Assembly (NCBI GenBank): GCA_903929535.1
Contig: CAIYVC010000068.1
Coordinates: forward strand, 1 to 41,891
Direction: 5' to 3'
Length of the DNA stretch: 41,891 nt
Source of the DNA: an uncultured Caulobacteraceae bacterium
Lineage (GTDB): Bacteria > Pseudomonadota > Alphaproteobacteria > Caulobacterales > Caulobacteraceae
The position numbers were made by a program, and so were the translations under genes. How positions within the stretch are numbered: the first letter of the stretch is position 1; each line of letters starts with the position of its first letter. The notes beneath the pieces were generated by a model. The model did no database searches. It saw nothing but the letters and a program-made list of their open reading frames with translations, and was not told the DNA's origin. This document shows, in pieces, positions 32,727 to 41,891 of the stretch.

Positions 32727-34217
32727 CTATCTCAGACTGCCGCGCAGCCCGAGTAGATCGCTGTCGGCTGGAGCCTTGGCCTTGGTCGCCGCCGGCTTGA
32801 TCCGGGGCGTCGAGGGCGCGCTTGGGACATAGTTACCTTGCGCTATAGGGCCGGTGGTCGCCGCGGACACCTGCACCGGCCGGTTGGCGGTGGGGACGGG
32901 CGCCGGCGGGGTCGAGGCCAGGATCGTCTTGGGCAAGGCCGGCAGGACGCCGCTGCGCTGCAGGTCGGCGCGGACCAGATGGGCTTCCTGGCTGTCGGAG
33001 GCGCAGTCGCGCTGGGCGGTCTGCATATGCACCCTGGCGTCGTCCTTGCGCCCCTTGAGCGTATCGTCCTGGCTCAGGAAGATCATGGCGTCGCAGTTCT
33101 GGGTGGTCTTGGCGGCGCCTTCGCCCTTGCCGGCGGCGGCGATGACCTCGGCGGCGGTGGCCTTGCCGGTGAAGTAGTTGATCACGGGCGCGGGCCAGAT
33201 GGTGTGATCCAGCTTGGCGGCGTTGGCGGTCAGCTCGGCCCGGTCATCCACGCCAGTGCGCATCCGCGCCATGTGCAGCCAAAGCACATTGTAGAAATCG
33301 ACCGGCTTCAGGCTGACCGCCTTGGCCAGATCGGCGGCGGCCTCGGCGTTCTTGCCCTGCACCAGGGCCAGACGGCCCCGCGCCCAGTAGCCGAACGGCC
33401 CCTTGGGATTGCGCTGGATCCAGTCGTCATAGTCGGCGGCGGCTAGGTCGTAGCGGCCGATCTGCTCGTAGGCTTCCGCCCGGCTGGTGCGGTTGGTGCT
33501 GTCGCTGGGGTCCAACTGCAGGGCCCGGGTGTAGTCGGCGATGGCCTTCTGGATGTCCTTCTTGCGGTAGCGGTAGGCGTAGGCGCGCAGCCAGTAGGCT
33601 TCCATGTCCTTGGCGTCGAGGCTGAGGGCCTTGGTCTCGTCGGCGATCGCCTTGTCGTCCTGGTTCTGGTTCAGATAGGCGTGGCCGCGGGTGCGGTAGG
33701 CGAAGCCGTAGTCGGGCTGGCGTTTGACCGCCTCGTCCAGGTCCTTCAGGGCCAGATCCAGCTGGCCGGTATAGACATAGGCATGGCCGCGCTCGGCGTA
33801 GACGTCGGCGCCCTGGCCGCCCAAGGCCATGGCCTTGGTCAGGTCGTCGATGGCGTCGTCGAAGCGGTATTGATCCAGATAGACGGTGGCGCGGTTGAAG
33901 CGGGCGTCGGCGGTGTCTACCAGGCGCAGGGACTCGTTCAGGTCGTCCAGCGCGATCTCGGTCTGACCCTTGGCCAGATAGGCCCGGCCGCGCAGGTTCA
34001 GGGTCACCGCCTGATTGGGGCGGGCCAGGCCGCCGAAGGTGATGGCGCGCGACAGAAGCGGAATCGCTTCGTCGATCTTGCCCGCCAGCAGGGCCTCGCG
34101 TCCGGCGTTGCCGTCGGTGATCCCGTCCGCGCGCACAGGCGTCGACGCGGCCAGGACCATGGCCAGAGCGAGGAAAGCGAGAATTGCGGCCGTGCGGGTG
34201 CGAACACCAAAGCTCAT
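32727..34217 (-). CDS. Exported tetratricopeptide-repeat protein
   Basis: A protein of 496 aa with a Sec signal (MSFGVRTRTAAILAFLALAMVLA, cut after VRA near 29) and about eight to nine TPR units, for example NLRGRAYLAKGQTEIALDDL, YAERGHAYVYTGQLDLALKDL and YRTRGHAYLNQNQDDKAIAD. The C-terminal 110 residues are low-complexity Pro/Ala/Thr-rich. ATG 34217 is preferred over a TTG at 34235. Such proteins serve as periplasmic scaffolds; partners unknown. Its stop codon TAG touches that of plsC (TAGCTA), so transcripts must run into each other. Confidence 0.85.
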   Translation of the reverse strand: MSFGVRTRTAAILAFLALAMVLAASTPVRADGITDGNAGREALLAGKIDEAIPLLSRAITFGGLARPNQAVTLNLRGRAYLAKGQTEIALDDLNESLRLVDTADARFNRATVYLDQYRFDDAIDDLTKAMALGGQGADVYAERGHAYVYTGQLDLALKDLDEAVKRQPDYGFAYRTRGHAYLNQNQDDKAIADETKALSLDAKDMEAYWLRAYAYRYRKKDIQKAIADYTRALQLDPSDSTNRTSRAEAYEQIGRYDLAAADYDDWIQRNPKGPFGYWARGRLALVQGKNAEAAADLAKAVSLKPVDFYNVLWLHMARMRTGVDDRAELTANAAKLDHTIWPAPVINYFTGKATAAEVIAAAGKGEGAAKTTQNCDAMIFLSQDDTLKGRKDDARVHMQTAQRDCASDSQEAHLVRADLQRSGVLPALPKTILASTPPAPVPTANRPVQVSAATTGPIAQGNYVPSAPSTPRIKPAATKAKAPADSDLLGLRGSLR

Positions 34218-34310
34218 TGTCGATCGCCGTCTCAACTACCTGCACCCCGCCGAGTCACAAGGGTAAGCCGCCATGATTCTCCCGGCAACGGCGCGTCTTG
34301 GCGCAGGCGG

Positions 34311-34340
34311 TTGACTCTGCGGAACGATGAGAACAAATTA
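34311..34340 (+). promoter_or_regulatory. Promoter of the imuA-imuB-dnaE2 operon
   Basis: A -35-like TTGACT (34311-34316) with AAATTA (34335-34340) 18 nt later as a weak -10. The -10 region is covered by the LexA box at 34331-34345, so LexA binding would block RNA polymerase. Confidence 0.5.
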
Positions 34341-34345
34341 GGAAC
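34331..34345 (+). promoter_or_regulatory. LexA (SOS) box, GAAC-N7-GAAC
   Basis: GAACAAATTAGGAAC is an exact direct-repeat SOS box of the alphaproteobacterial type (GAACN7GAAC). It ends 15 nt before the imuA start. A further GAAC lies 5 nt before the first repeat (34322-34325). Confidence 0.85.
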
Positions 34346-34360
34346 ATAAAGACGCTCATC

Positions 34361-35032
34361 ATGACATTTCAGACCTTCCCCATAGCGCCCGTCGCCCTGC
34401 CGAGCCCCGTTTCCTTCGAGGAGGTGGCGGCGGCCGAGCCTCAGGATATGGCCTCAGCGATCGGCTTCGGCCTGTGGCGGGCGCTGGAAGCGGCGGGAAA
34501 GGATGCCCGCCCCCTGGCCCTGATCGTCACCCCCGCCTTCCAGAACGAGCGCGGGCGGCTGTTCGGATGGGGCGCCTCGCAATGGGGACTGGATCATTCC
34601 CGCATCCTGCTGGTCCGCGCCCGGCGCGAGGCCGAGGCGATCTGGGCCTTCGAGGAGACGCTGAAGTCAGGCGCCGTGGCCGCCGCTCTCGCTCCGCTTG
34701 AGGCCCCTTCTTTCGTCGCAACAAGACGGCTGGATTTCGCCGCCCGGGCCGGGCGGTCCAGCGCCCTGGTGCTGCGGACCCGTCCTGCCGGGGACCTCAG
34801 CGCCGCGCGCCTGCGCTGGCGCATCGCCTCGGCGCCTTCCGCCGCCCATCCCCTGGACGCCCGCGCGCCCGGTCCCGTGCGCCTGACAGCCGAACTGGCG
34901 CGCAGCCGCGATGGCCGCACCGGCGTCTTCACCCTGGAGCAGGATTATGAGACGCATCGTTTGCGTCTGGCTGCCGGACTGGCCGATTACGGTCTGGCGG
35001 CGGGCCAGAGCGAATCCCGCCGGGTCGCCTGA
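34361..35032 (+). CDS. imuA: Mutasome protein ImuA
   Basis: A 223-aa RecA-like accessory protein of the SOS mutagenesis set. Typical stretches are GFGLWRALEAAG, RLFGWGASQWGLDHSRILLVRARREAEAIWAFEE and the C-terminal RTGVFTLEQDYETHRLRLA. It lacks a good Walker A motif, as expected for ImuA. It works with ImuB and DnaE2 in error-prone bypass of DNA damage. The last 86 nt overlap the start of imuB in another frame. A LexA box stands upstream. Confidence 0.88.
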   Translation: MTFQTFPIAPVALPSPVSFEEVAAAEPQDMASAIGFGLWRALEAAGKDARPLALIVTPAFQNERGRLFGWGASQWGLDHSRILLVRARREAEAIWAFEETLKSGAVAAALAPLEAPSFVATRRLDFAARAGRSSALVLRTRPAGDLSAARLRWRIASAPSAAHPLDARAPGPVRLTAELARSRDGRTGVFTLEQDYETHRLRLAAGLADYGLAAGQSESRRVA

Positions 35033-36530
35033 CCGGGCTGGGCTTCCCGATGCGGACAAGCCCTTCGTCCTGGTGGACCGCACCGGACGCGGGGTCACGC
35101 TTCACGCCGTCAATGATGTCGCGCGCGATCGTTTCAGACTGCGCCCCGGCCAGTCGCACGCCGACGCCCGCGCCATCGCCCCTGACCTGATCAGCGCCTC
35201 GGCGGAACCCGACGAAGAGGTGCGCGCGATGGAAGCCCTGGCCCAGTGGTTCGAACGCTTCTCCCCCGCCGTGGCGCTGGACGGGAGCGACGGCCTCTAT
35301 CTCGATATGACCGGCGCCGCTCACCTGTTCGGCGGCGAAGAGGCGCTGCTGACCGAGATCCTGGCGCGGCTGAAGGCGGCGGATATCCCCGCCCAGGTCG
35401 CCCTGGCCGACACCCCAGGCGCGGCCTGGGCCCTGGCCCATTATGCGCGAAAGCAGACCTGTCTCGCGCCCGCCGGGGGCGCACGGGACGCCATCGCCGA
35501 CCTGCAGGTGGAGGCCCTGCGCCTGGACGAGGCGACGGTGCGGCTTCTGGCCCGCTTCGGTCTGCAGCGGATCGGCGACCTCTACAGCCTGCCCCGCGCC
35601 GGCCTCGCCCGCCGGTTCCGCAGCGACGAGGGTCTGGCTTTGGTGCGGCGGCTGGATCAGGCGCTGGGCGTGGAGGCCGAACCCCTGAAGCCGCAGCGCC
35701 CGCCGCCGGACTGGCGCGCCTGGCAGGTATTCGCCGAGCCGCTGTTGGACATCGACGGGGTCGCCCACGTCCTGCCGCCTCTGGCCGAAGCCCTGGCGCG
35801 CCAGCTGGAGCGGGACGGGCAGGGCGCGCGGCGGCTGGCGCTGGACGCCGTCCGCACCGATGGCCGGGTCGTGCGGTTAGCTGCGGGCCTCAGCGCCCCC
35901 TCGCGCAATCCCGCGCATCTTCTGCGTCTGCTCAAGGAAAAGGGGCTGGAGCATCTGGACCTGGGCTTCGGCGCCGACGCCCTGATGCTGACCGCGCTCA
36001 CTGCCGAACCCCTGACCGCCAGCCAGGGCGAACTTGAGGGCGACGTGCGGCTGGCCGCCGCCGATACCGCTCTCGCGGGCCTGATTGATCGGCTCCAGGC
36101 CAGGCTGGGGGAGGAGGCCGTACGCCGCCCGCAGCCGGTGGAAAGCCACCTGCCCGAACGTTCCGAACGCTGGCTGCCCGCCGGCCCGCGCGCGCCGCCC
36201 GCTGCCGCCGCCGATCCCGGCCGCCCGCGGCCTTTGTTGCTGTTCGATCCGCCCGAACCGGTGGAGGCCATCGCCGAACTGCCCGACAGCGCCCCCTCCC
36301 GCTTCACCTGGCGCCGCGCCCAGCACAAGGTGGCCAAGTCGCAAGGCCCCGAACGCCTCAGCCCCGAATGGTGGCGCCCCTCCACCGTCCAGGGCCCGCA
36401 CCGCACCCGCGACTACTACGCCGTGGAAGACGACGCCGGCCGCCGCTTCTGGCTGTTCCGCGACGGCCTCTACAACCGCGAGGACCTGGAGGTGCTGCCG
36501 AGGTGGTGGATCCAGGGGGTGTGGGCGTGA
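34947..36530 (+). CDS. imuB: Y-family polymerase-like mutasome protein ImuB
   Basis: A 527-aa inactive Y-family DNA polymerase homologue that links DnaE2 to the beta clamp. ATG 34947 gives the conserved N-terminus MRRIVCVWLPDWP; the frame is open a little further upstream. The palm region has DGSDGLYLDMTGAAHLFGGE, and the C-terminal end has RDYYAVEDDAGRRFWLFRDGLY, typical of ImuB. The catalytic acids of active Y-family enzymes are not kept. It overlaps imuA by 86 nt, and its stop overlaps the dnaE2 GTG by 4 nt. Confidence 0.9.
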   Translation: MRRIVCVWLPDWPITVWRRARANPAGSPDRAGLPDADKPFVLVDRTGRGVTLHAVNDVARDRFRLRPGQSHADARAIAPDLISASAEPDEEVRAMEALAQWFERFSPAVALDGSDGLYLDMTGAAHLFGGEEALLTEILARLKAADIPAQVALADTPGAAWALAHYARKQTCLAPAGGARDAIADLQVEALRLDEATVRLLARFGLQRIGDLYSLPRAGLARRFRSDEGLALVRRLDQALGVEAEPLKPQRPPPDWRAWQVFAEPLLDIDGVAHVLPPLAEALARQLERDGQGARRLALDAVRTDGRVVRLAAGLSAPSRNPAHLLRLLKEKGLEHLDLGFGADALMLTALTAEPLTASQGELEGDVRLAAADTALAGLIDRLQARLGEEAVRRPQPVESHLPERSERWLPAGPRAPPAAAADPGRPRPLLLFDPPEPVEAIAELPDSAPSRFTWRRAQHKVAKSQGPERLSPEWWRPSTVQGPHRTRDYYAVEDDAGRRFWLFRDGLYNREDLEVLPRWWIQGVWA

Positions 36531-39500
36531 ACTTCGCCGAGCTCGACTGTCTCACCCACTACAGCTTCCTCGAAGGCGCCTCCTATCCCGTTGAGCTGGT
36601 CAAGCAGGCCAAGGCGCTGGGGATCGCGGCTATCGGGGTGGCGGACCGCAACAGCCTGGCGGGGATCGTGCGGGCCTGGCAGGCGGGGACGGACGAAAAG
36701 TTCAAGGTGCTGACCGGCTGCCGGTTGCGCTTCACCGATGGCGCCGAACTGATCGTCTATCCGCGTGACCGCGCCGCCTATGGGCGTCTCTGCCGCCTGC
36801 TGTCGATCGGCAAGGCCGAACTGGGGATGCAGGCCGACGCGATCCCCGGCGAACGCATCGCCAAGGGCGACTGCATCCTCACCTTCGATCAGGCGGTGGA
36901 GCTGGGCGAAGGCCTGATCGCTCTGGCGCCCGCTCCGGCGGTCATCGACGCCGCCTTCGAGGCGCGGCTCAAGGCGTGGCGCGCGGCTTGGCCGGACAAG
37001 CTCTATCTGCTGGCCGCGCCGCTGCACCGGGGCGACGACCGGGCGCGGCTGAATGCCCTGGCGGACCTGGCCCGCCGTGCCGACACGCCGATGGTCGCCA
37101 GCAACGGGGTTCTCTACCACCACTATGAGCGCCGCCGGCTGCAGGACGTGCTGACCTGCGTGCGCCACGGACTGACCATCGACACCGCCGGACTGAAGCT
37201 GGAAGCCAACGCTGAGCGCTTCCTCAAGGACCCGCAGGAAATGGCCCGCCTGTTCCGCGGCCACGAGGACGCCATCGCGCGCACCCTGGAGATCGTGGAG
37301 CAGTGCGGCTTCACCCTGAATGACCTGAAGTACCGCTATCCGGACGAGCCGATCCCGCCGGGCAAGACGGCGCCGCAGCATCTGCGCGACCTGGCCATCG
37401 CCGGCGCCCGCCTCAAATTCCCGCAAGGCGTCCCGACCAAGATCGTCCAGACTCTGCACAAGGAGCTGAAGCTCATCCGCAAGGTCAAATACGAGCACTA
37501 CTTCCTGACGGTGCACGACATCGTCCACTGGGCGCGCAGGCAGGACATCCTGTGCCAGGGGCGCGGCTCGGCGGCCAATTCGGTGGTCTGCTACTTCCTC
37601 GACATCACCTCGGTGGACCCCAGCAAGCAGGACGTCCTGTTCGAGCGGTTCCTTTCCGAGGAGCGCAGCGAGCCCCCGGACATCGACGTGGACTTCGAGC
37701 ATGCGCGCCGCGAGGAGGTGATCCAGTACGTCTATGGCCGCTACGGCCGCCACCGCGCCGCCATCTGCGCCACCCAGATCTGCTACCGCCCGCGGTCGGC
37801 CATCCGCGATGTGGGCAAGGCGCTGGGTCTGACCGAGGACGTCACCGCCGCCCTGGCCGGCACCGTCTGGGGCTCCTGGGGCGAGGGTCTGGCGGAGGAC
37901 CACGTCAAGCGCACGGGCCTGGACGGTGAGTCGCCCCGGCTGAAGCTGGCTTTGGAGCTGACCCAGGAGCTGATCGGCTTTCCCCGCCACCTGTCCCAGC
38001 ATGTCGGCGGCTTCGTCCTGACCCAGGAGCCCCTGGTGGAGACCGTGCCGGTGGGCAATGCCGCCATGCCCGACCGCACCTTCATCGAATGGGACAAGGA
38101 CGACATCGACGCTCTGAACATCATGAAGGTCGACGTGCTGGCGCTGGGCATGCTGACCGCCATCAGCAAGAGCTTCGCCATGATCGAGGAGAGTTATGGA
38201 GGAGAGCGGCTCAATCTGCAGACCCTCCCGAAGGAGGACCCCACTGTCTACGAGATGCTGTGCAAGGCGGACTCCATCGGGACCTTCCAGGTGGAGAGCC
38301 GGGCCCAGATCGCCATGCTGCCGCGCCTTCAGCCGCGCGAATTCTACGACCTGGTGGTGGAGGTCGCCATTGTGCGCCCCGGCCCGATCCAGGGGGGCAT
38401 GGTCCATCCCTACCTAAAGTCGCGCAAGGAGCGGCGCGAGGCCGAGGCCAGGGGGCTGCCGTTCGAGATCGTCTATCCCGCGCCGGGTCCAGAGCACCCC
38501 GCGGACGAGCTGAAGAAGGTGCTGAACAAGACCCTCGGCACACCCCTGTTCCAGGAGCAGGCGATGCGCATCGCCATGGTCGCCGCCGCGTTCACGGGCG
38601 ACGAGGCCAACGGTCTCAGGCGCGCCATGGCCACCTTCCGCCACATGGGCACCATCGGTCAGTACGAGGAGATGATGGTCGGGCGGATGATCAAACGCGG
38701 CTACGATCCCGAGTTCGCCCAGAGCTGTTTCAACCAGATCAAGGGATTCGGTGAATACGGCTTTCCCGAGAGCCACGCCGCCGCCTTCGCCCAGCTGGTC
38801 TATGTTTCCGCCTGGCTGAAATGCTTCTACCCGGAGGTGTTCTGCGCGGCCCTGCTCAACAGCCAGCCGATGGGCTTCTACTCCTCCGCCCAGCTGGTCC
38901 GCGACGCCCGCGAGCATGGGGTGGTGGTCCTGCCGCCGGACGTGGGCTCAAGCGCCTGGGACTGCACGCTGGAAGCCGTCCCTGCGCATACGGCTCAGGG
39001 TCTCCATCCGATCCCGACGGCCAAGTTCAGGCTGCCGCCTCCGCTGCATCCCGGCGGGCGCCTGGCCTTGCGGCTGGGCCTGCGCCAGATCGACGGCTTC
39101 CGGAAGGCTTGGGCGGAAGACCTGATCCAGGCCCGCGAAAAGGCGCCCTTCGCCTCCATCGACGATCTGCGGACCCGCGCGGCTCTGACCCCCGCCGCCC
39201 TGGATCACTTGGCCGCCGCCGACGCCATGGGCGCTCTGAAGCTCAGCCGCCGCGAAGGGCTTTGGGCCGCTAAGGGCCTGCCGCGCGACGCCCCCGCGCC
39301 CCTGTTCGCCGCCGCCGGTCTGGACGAGGCGGACGGTCGTCCGCCCGAAACCCTGCCGCGCCCGCATCCCTCGCAGGAGGTGGTCAACGACTACGAGACC
39401 ATCCGCCTGTCCTTGAAGGGCCACCCCGTCGGCTTCCTGCGCGACCGGCTGCGGGCGCGCGGCGCGGTCTCCTCCAGCCTCTACGAGCGCATGCCCGACG

Positions 39501-39892
39501 GTCGCCGCACCAGCGTGGCGGGCGTGGTGCTGGTGCGTCAGCGGCCGGGCAAGGGCAACGTCTGCTTCATCACCCTGGAGGACGAGACGGGGGTGGTGAA
39601 TGTGGTCCTGTGGCACGACCTGTTCGTCAAATACCGCCCCGTGGTGATGGGGTCGCGGATGATGCTGGTGCGCGGCCGGGTGCAACGGGCCGAGGGCGTT
39701 GTGCATCTGATCGGCGAGCATCTGGAGGACATCACCGCGGACCTGGCGACCCTGTCGATGCCCAAGACCAACTTCCTGATCCCCGCCGACACCGGGAAGA
39801 ATTCTCCCGACCCGCGCGAACGCCCCGCCGCCGTCCGCCACCGCCATCCGCGCGACGTGCGGGTGCTGCAGAAATCTCGGGATTTTCACTAG
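36527..39892 (+). CDS. dnaE2: Error-prone DNA polymerase DnaE2 (ImuC)
   Basis: A 1121-aa C-family polymerase. GTG 36527 gives the family start NFAELDCLTHYSFLEGAS, opening the PHP domain. The palm carries the catalytic PDIDVDFEH (about 383-391) and later FIEWDKDDIDALNIMKVDVL. A helix-hairpin-helix region and an OB-fold end (TSVAGVVLVRQRPG, VCFITLEDETGVVNVVLW) follow. It is the extending polymerase of SOS mutagenesis, expressed with imuA and imuB after DNA damage. It is intact and of normal length. An upstream extension of the open frame is antisense-free but overlaps imuB and is not used. Confidence 0.95.
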   Translation: MNFAELDCLTHYSFLEGASYPVELVKQAKALGIAAIGVADRNSLAGIVRAWQAGTDEKFKVLTGCRLRFTDGAELIVYPRDRAAYGRLCRLLSIGKAELGMQADAIPGERIAKGDCILTFDQAVELGEGLIALAPAPAVIDAAFEARLKAWRAAWPDKLYLLAAPLHRGDDRARLNALADLARRADTPMVASNGVLYHHYERRRLQDVLTCVRHGLTIDTAGLKLEANAERFLKDPQEMARLFRGHEDAIARTLEIVEQCGFTLNDLKYRYPDEPIPPGKTAPQHLRDLAIAGARLKFPQGVPTKIVQTLHKELKLIRKVKYEHYFLTVHDIVHWARRQDILCQGRGSAANSVVCYFLDITSVDPSKQDVLFERFLSEERSEPPDIDVDFEHARREEVIQYVYGRYGRHRAAICATQICYRPRSAIRDVGKALGLTEDVTAALAGTVWGSWGEGLAEDHVKRTGLDGESPRLKLALELTQELIGFPRHLSQHVGGFVLTQEPLVETVPVGNAAMPDRTFIEWDKDDIDALNIMKVDVLALGMLTAISKSFAMIEESYGGERLNLQTLPKEDPTVYEMLCKADSIGTFQVESRAQIAMLPRLQPREFYDLVVEVAIVRPGPIQGGMVHPYLKSRKERREAEARGLPFEIVYPAPGPEHPADELKKVLNKTLGTPLFQEQAMRIAMVAAAFTGDEANGLRRAMATFRHMGTIGQYEEMMVGRMIKRGYDPEFAQSCFNQIKGFGEYGFPESHAAAFAQLVYVSAWLKCFYPEVFCAALLNSQPMGFYSSAQLVRDAREHGVVVLPPDVGSSAWDCTLEAVPAHTAQGLHPIPTAKFRLPPPLHPGGRLALRLGLRQIDGFRKAWAEDLIQAREKAPFASIDDLRTRAALTPAALDHLAAADAMGALKLSRREGLWAAKGLPRDAPAPLFAAAGLDEADGRPPETLPRPHPSQEVVNDYETIRLSLKGHPVGFLRDRLRARGAVSSSLYERMPDGRRTSVAGVVLVRQRPGKGNVCFITLEDETGVVNVVLWHDLFVKYRPVVMGSRMMLVRGRVQRAEGVVHLIGEHLEDITADLATLSMPKTNFLIPADTGKNSPDPRERPAAVRHRHPRDVRVLQKSRDFH

Positions 39893-39933
39893 CCACGCTG
39901 GATCAGGCAGGTCCGCGTCCCCATCTTCGGAAG

Positions 39934-40287
39934 ATGAAAGCTCGCCTGCTCGCCATCGCCCTGCTCGCCGCCGCCGGGGCCGCCCAGGCCCAGACCTACA
40001 CGCCCGGCATGACCCAGCAGATGCTCAACCAGGAGCAGATGAACATCCAGAGCCAACAGCTGCAGCAGCTCCAGCGCCAGAACAGCCAGGCCTTGCAGGG
40101 CGCCGACCCGGCCGCGCGCGCCCAGGCCGCCGGGACCCAGCTGCAGATTCAGCAGCAGACCGACACGCTGAACGCCGCCCGCCAGCAGCAGCTGAACGGC
40201 GCCGCCAATCCCTCCGACCTCAACGCCCAGCTCCAGGCCAGCGGCGTGGCCATCCAGCGTCTGCAGACCCAGGCGCCAATTCCGTGA
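39934..40287 (+). CDS. Small Gln-rich exported protein
   Basis: A 117-aa protein from ATG 39934. The signal peptide MKARLLAIALLAAAGAAQA is clear, with a cut before QTYTPG. The mature part is unusually rich in Gln (long runs of NQEQMNIQSQQLQQLQ type) and Ala and likely forms a helix or coiled coil. It lies between dnaE2 and the TPP riboswitch, in a frame open further upstream through the dnaE2 end, but the signal peptide fixes the start. Function unknown. Confidence 0.75.
   Translation: MKARLLAIALLAAAGAAQAQTYTPGMTQQMLNQEQMNIQSQQLQQLQRQNSQALQGADPAARAQAAGTQLQIQQQTDTLNAARQQQLNGAANPSDLNAQLQASGVAIQRLQTQAPIP

Positions 40288-41891
<1,604 letters not shown>

Noticed and set aside
36470-38407. A 645-codon open frame on the strand opposite dnaE2
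   Set aside because: It mirrors the well-conserved DnaE2 frame, has no ribosome site and no recognisable domain; long antisense frames are common at this GC content.

Overview
The window looks like an alphaproteobacterium of the family Caulobacteraceae (Caulobacter or Phenylobacterium type). GC is high throughout. The gene orders argH-lptM-lysA, ftsE-ftsX-ydcF-plsC and imuA-imuB-dnaE2 behind a direct-repeat LexA box all fit this group. The genus is inferred from protein likeness recalled from memory, not from a search. No tRNA, rRNA, CRISPR array, integrase or transposase was seen.

Bases 1 to about 17100 are an accessory catabolic locus. A leftward five-gene operon (5651 down past the left edge) encodes a Tat-exported class II aldolase-like protein, an exported metallo-beta-lactamase-fold hydrolase, a second exported class II aldolase-like protein, a 3-hydroxybenzoate 4-monooxygenase (MobA type) and a ThDP-dependent enzyme with a Tat signal. 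Divergent from it runs a rightward operon: a PdxA/TphB-type dehydrogenase, a Rieske oxygenase alpha subunit and an anion permease. A TonB-dependent receptor, a second exported MBL-fold protein, a MarR regulator, a third exported class II aldolase-like protein and two paralogous exported proteins follow. Taken together it reads as uptake and oxidation of a carboxylated aromatic compound, probably towards 3-hydroxybenzoate and protocatechuate. Unusually, eight of the enzymes or orphan proteins carry export signals while the three oxygenase or dehydrogenase proteins do not. One 15-bp near-palindrome occurs at three places in the control regions and is a good candidate operator.

Bases 17100 to 20070 are a mixed border zone: a relic of a periplasmic binding protein, a DmeF-type Co/Ni efflux protein with two His-rich stretches, and a strange chimera in which a signal peptide and glycine/serine repeats are fused in frame to a response regulator that lacks the start of its receiver domain.

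Bases 20070 to 41891 are conserved chromosome: HNH nuclease, gluQRS, a cold-shock protein, a TlpA-like lipoprotein back to back with argH, lptM, lysA, then a leftward operon (zinc-ribbon protein, hpt, a TAXI-type binding protein with an apparent amber stop, and a bacterial arginine kinase), then ftsEX, ydcF, plsC, a TPR protein, the SOS mutasome imuA-imuB-dnaE2, a small Gln-rich exported protein, a TPP riboswitch and thiC, cut by the right edge.
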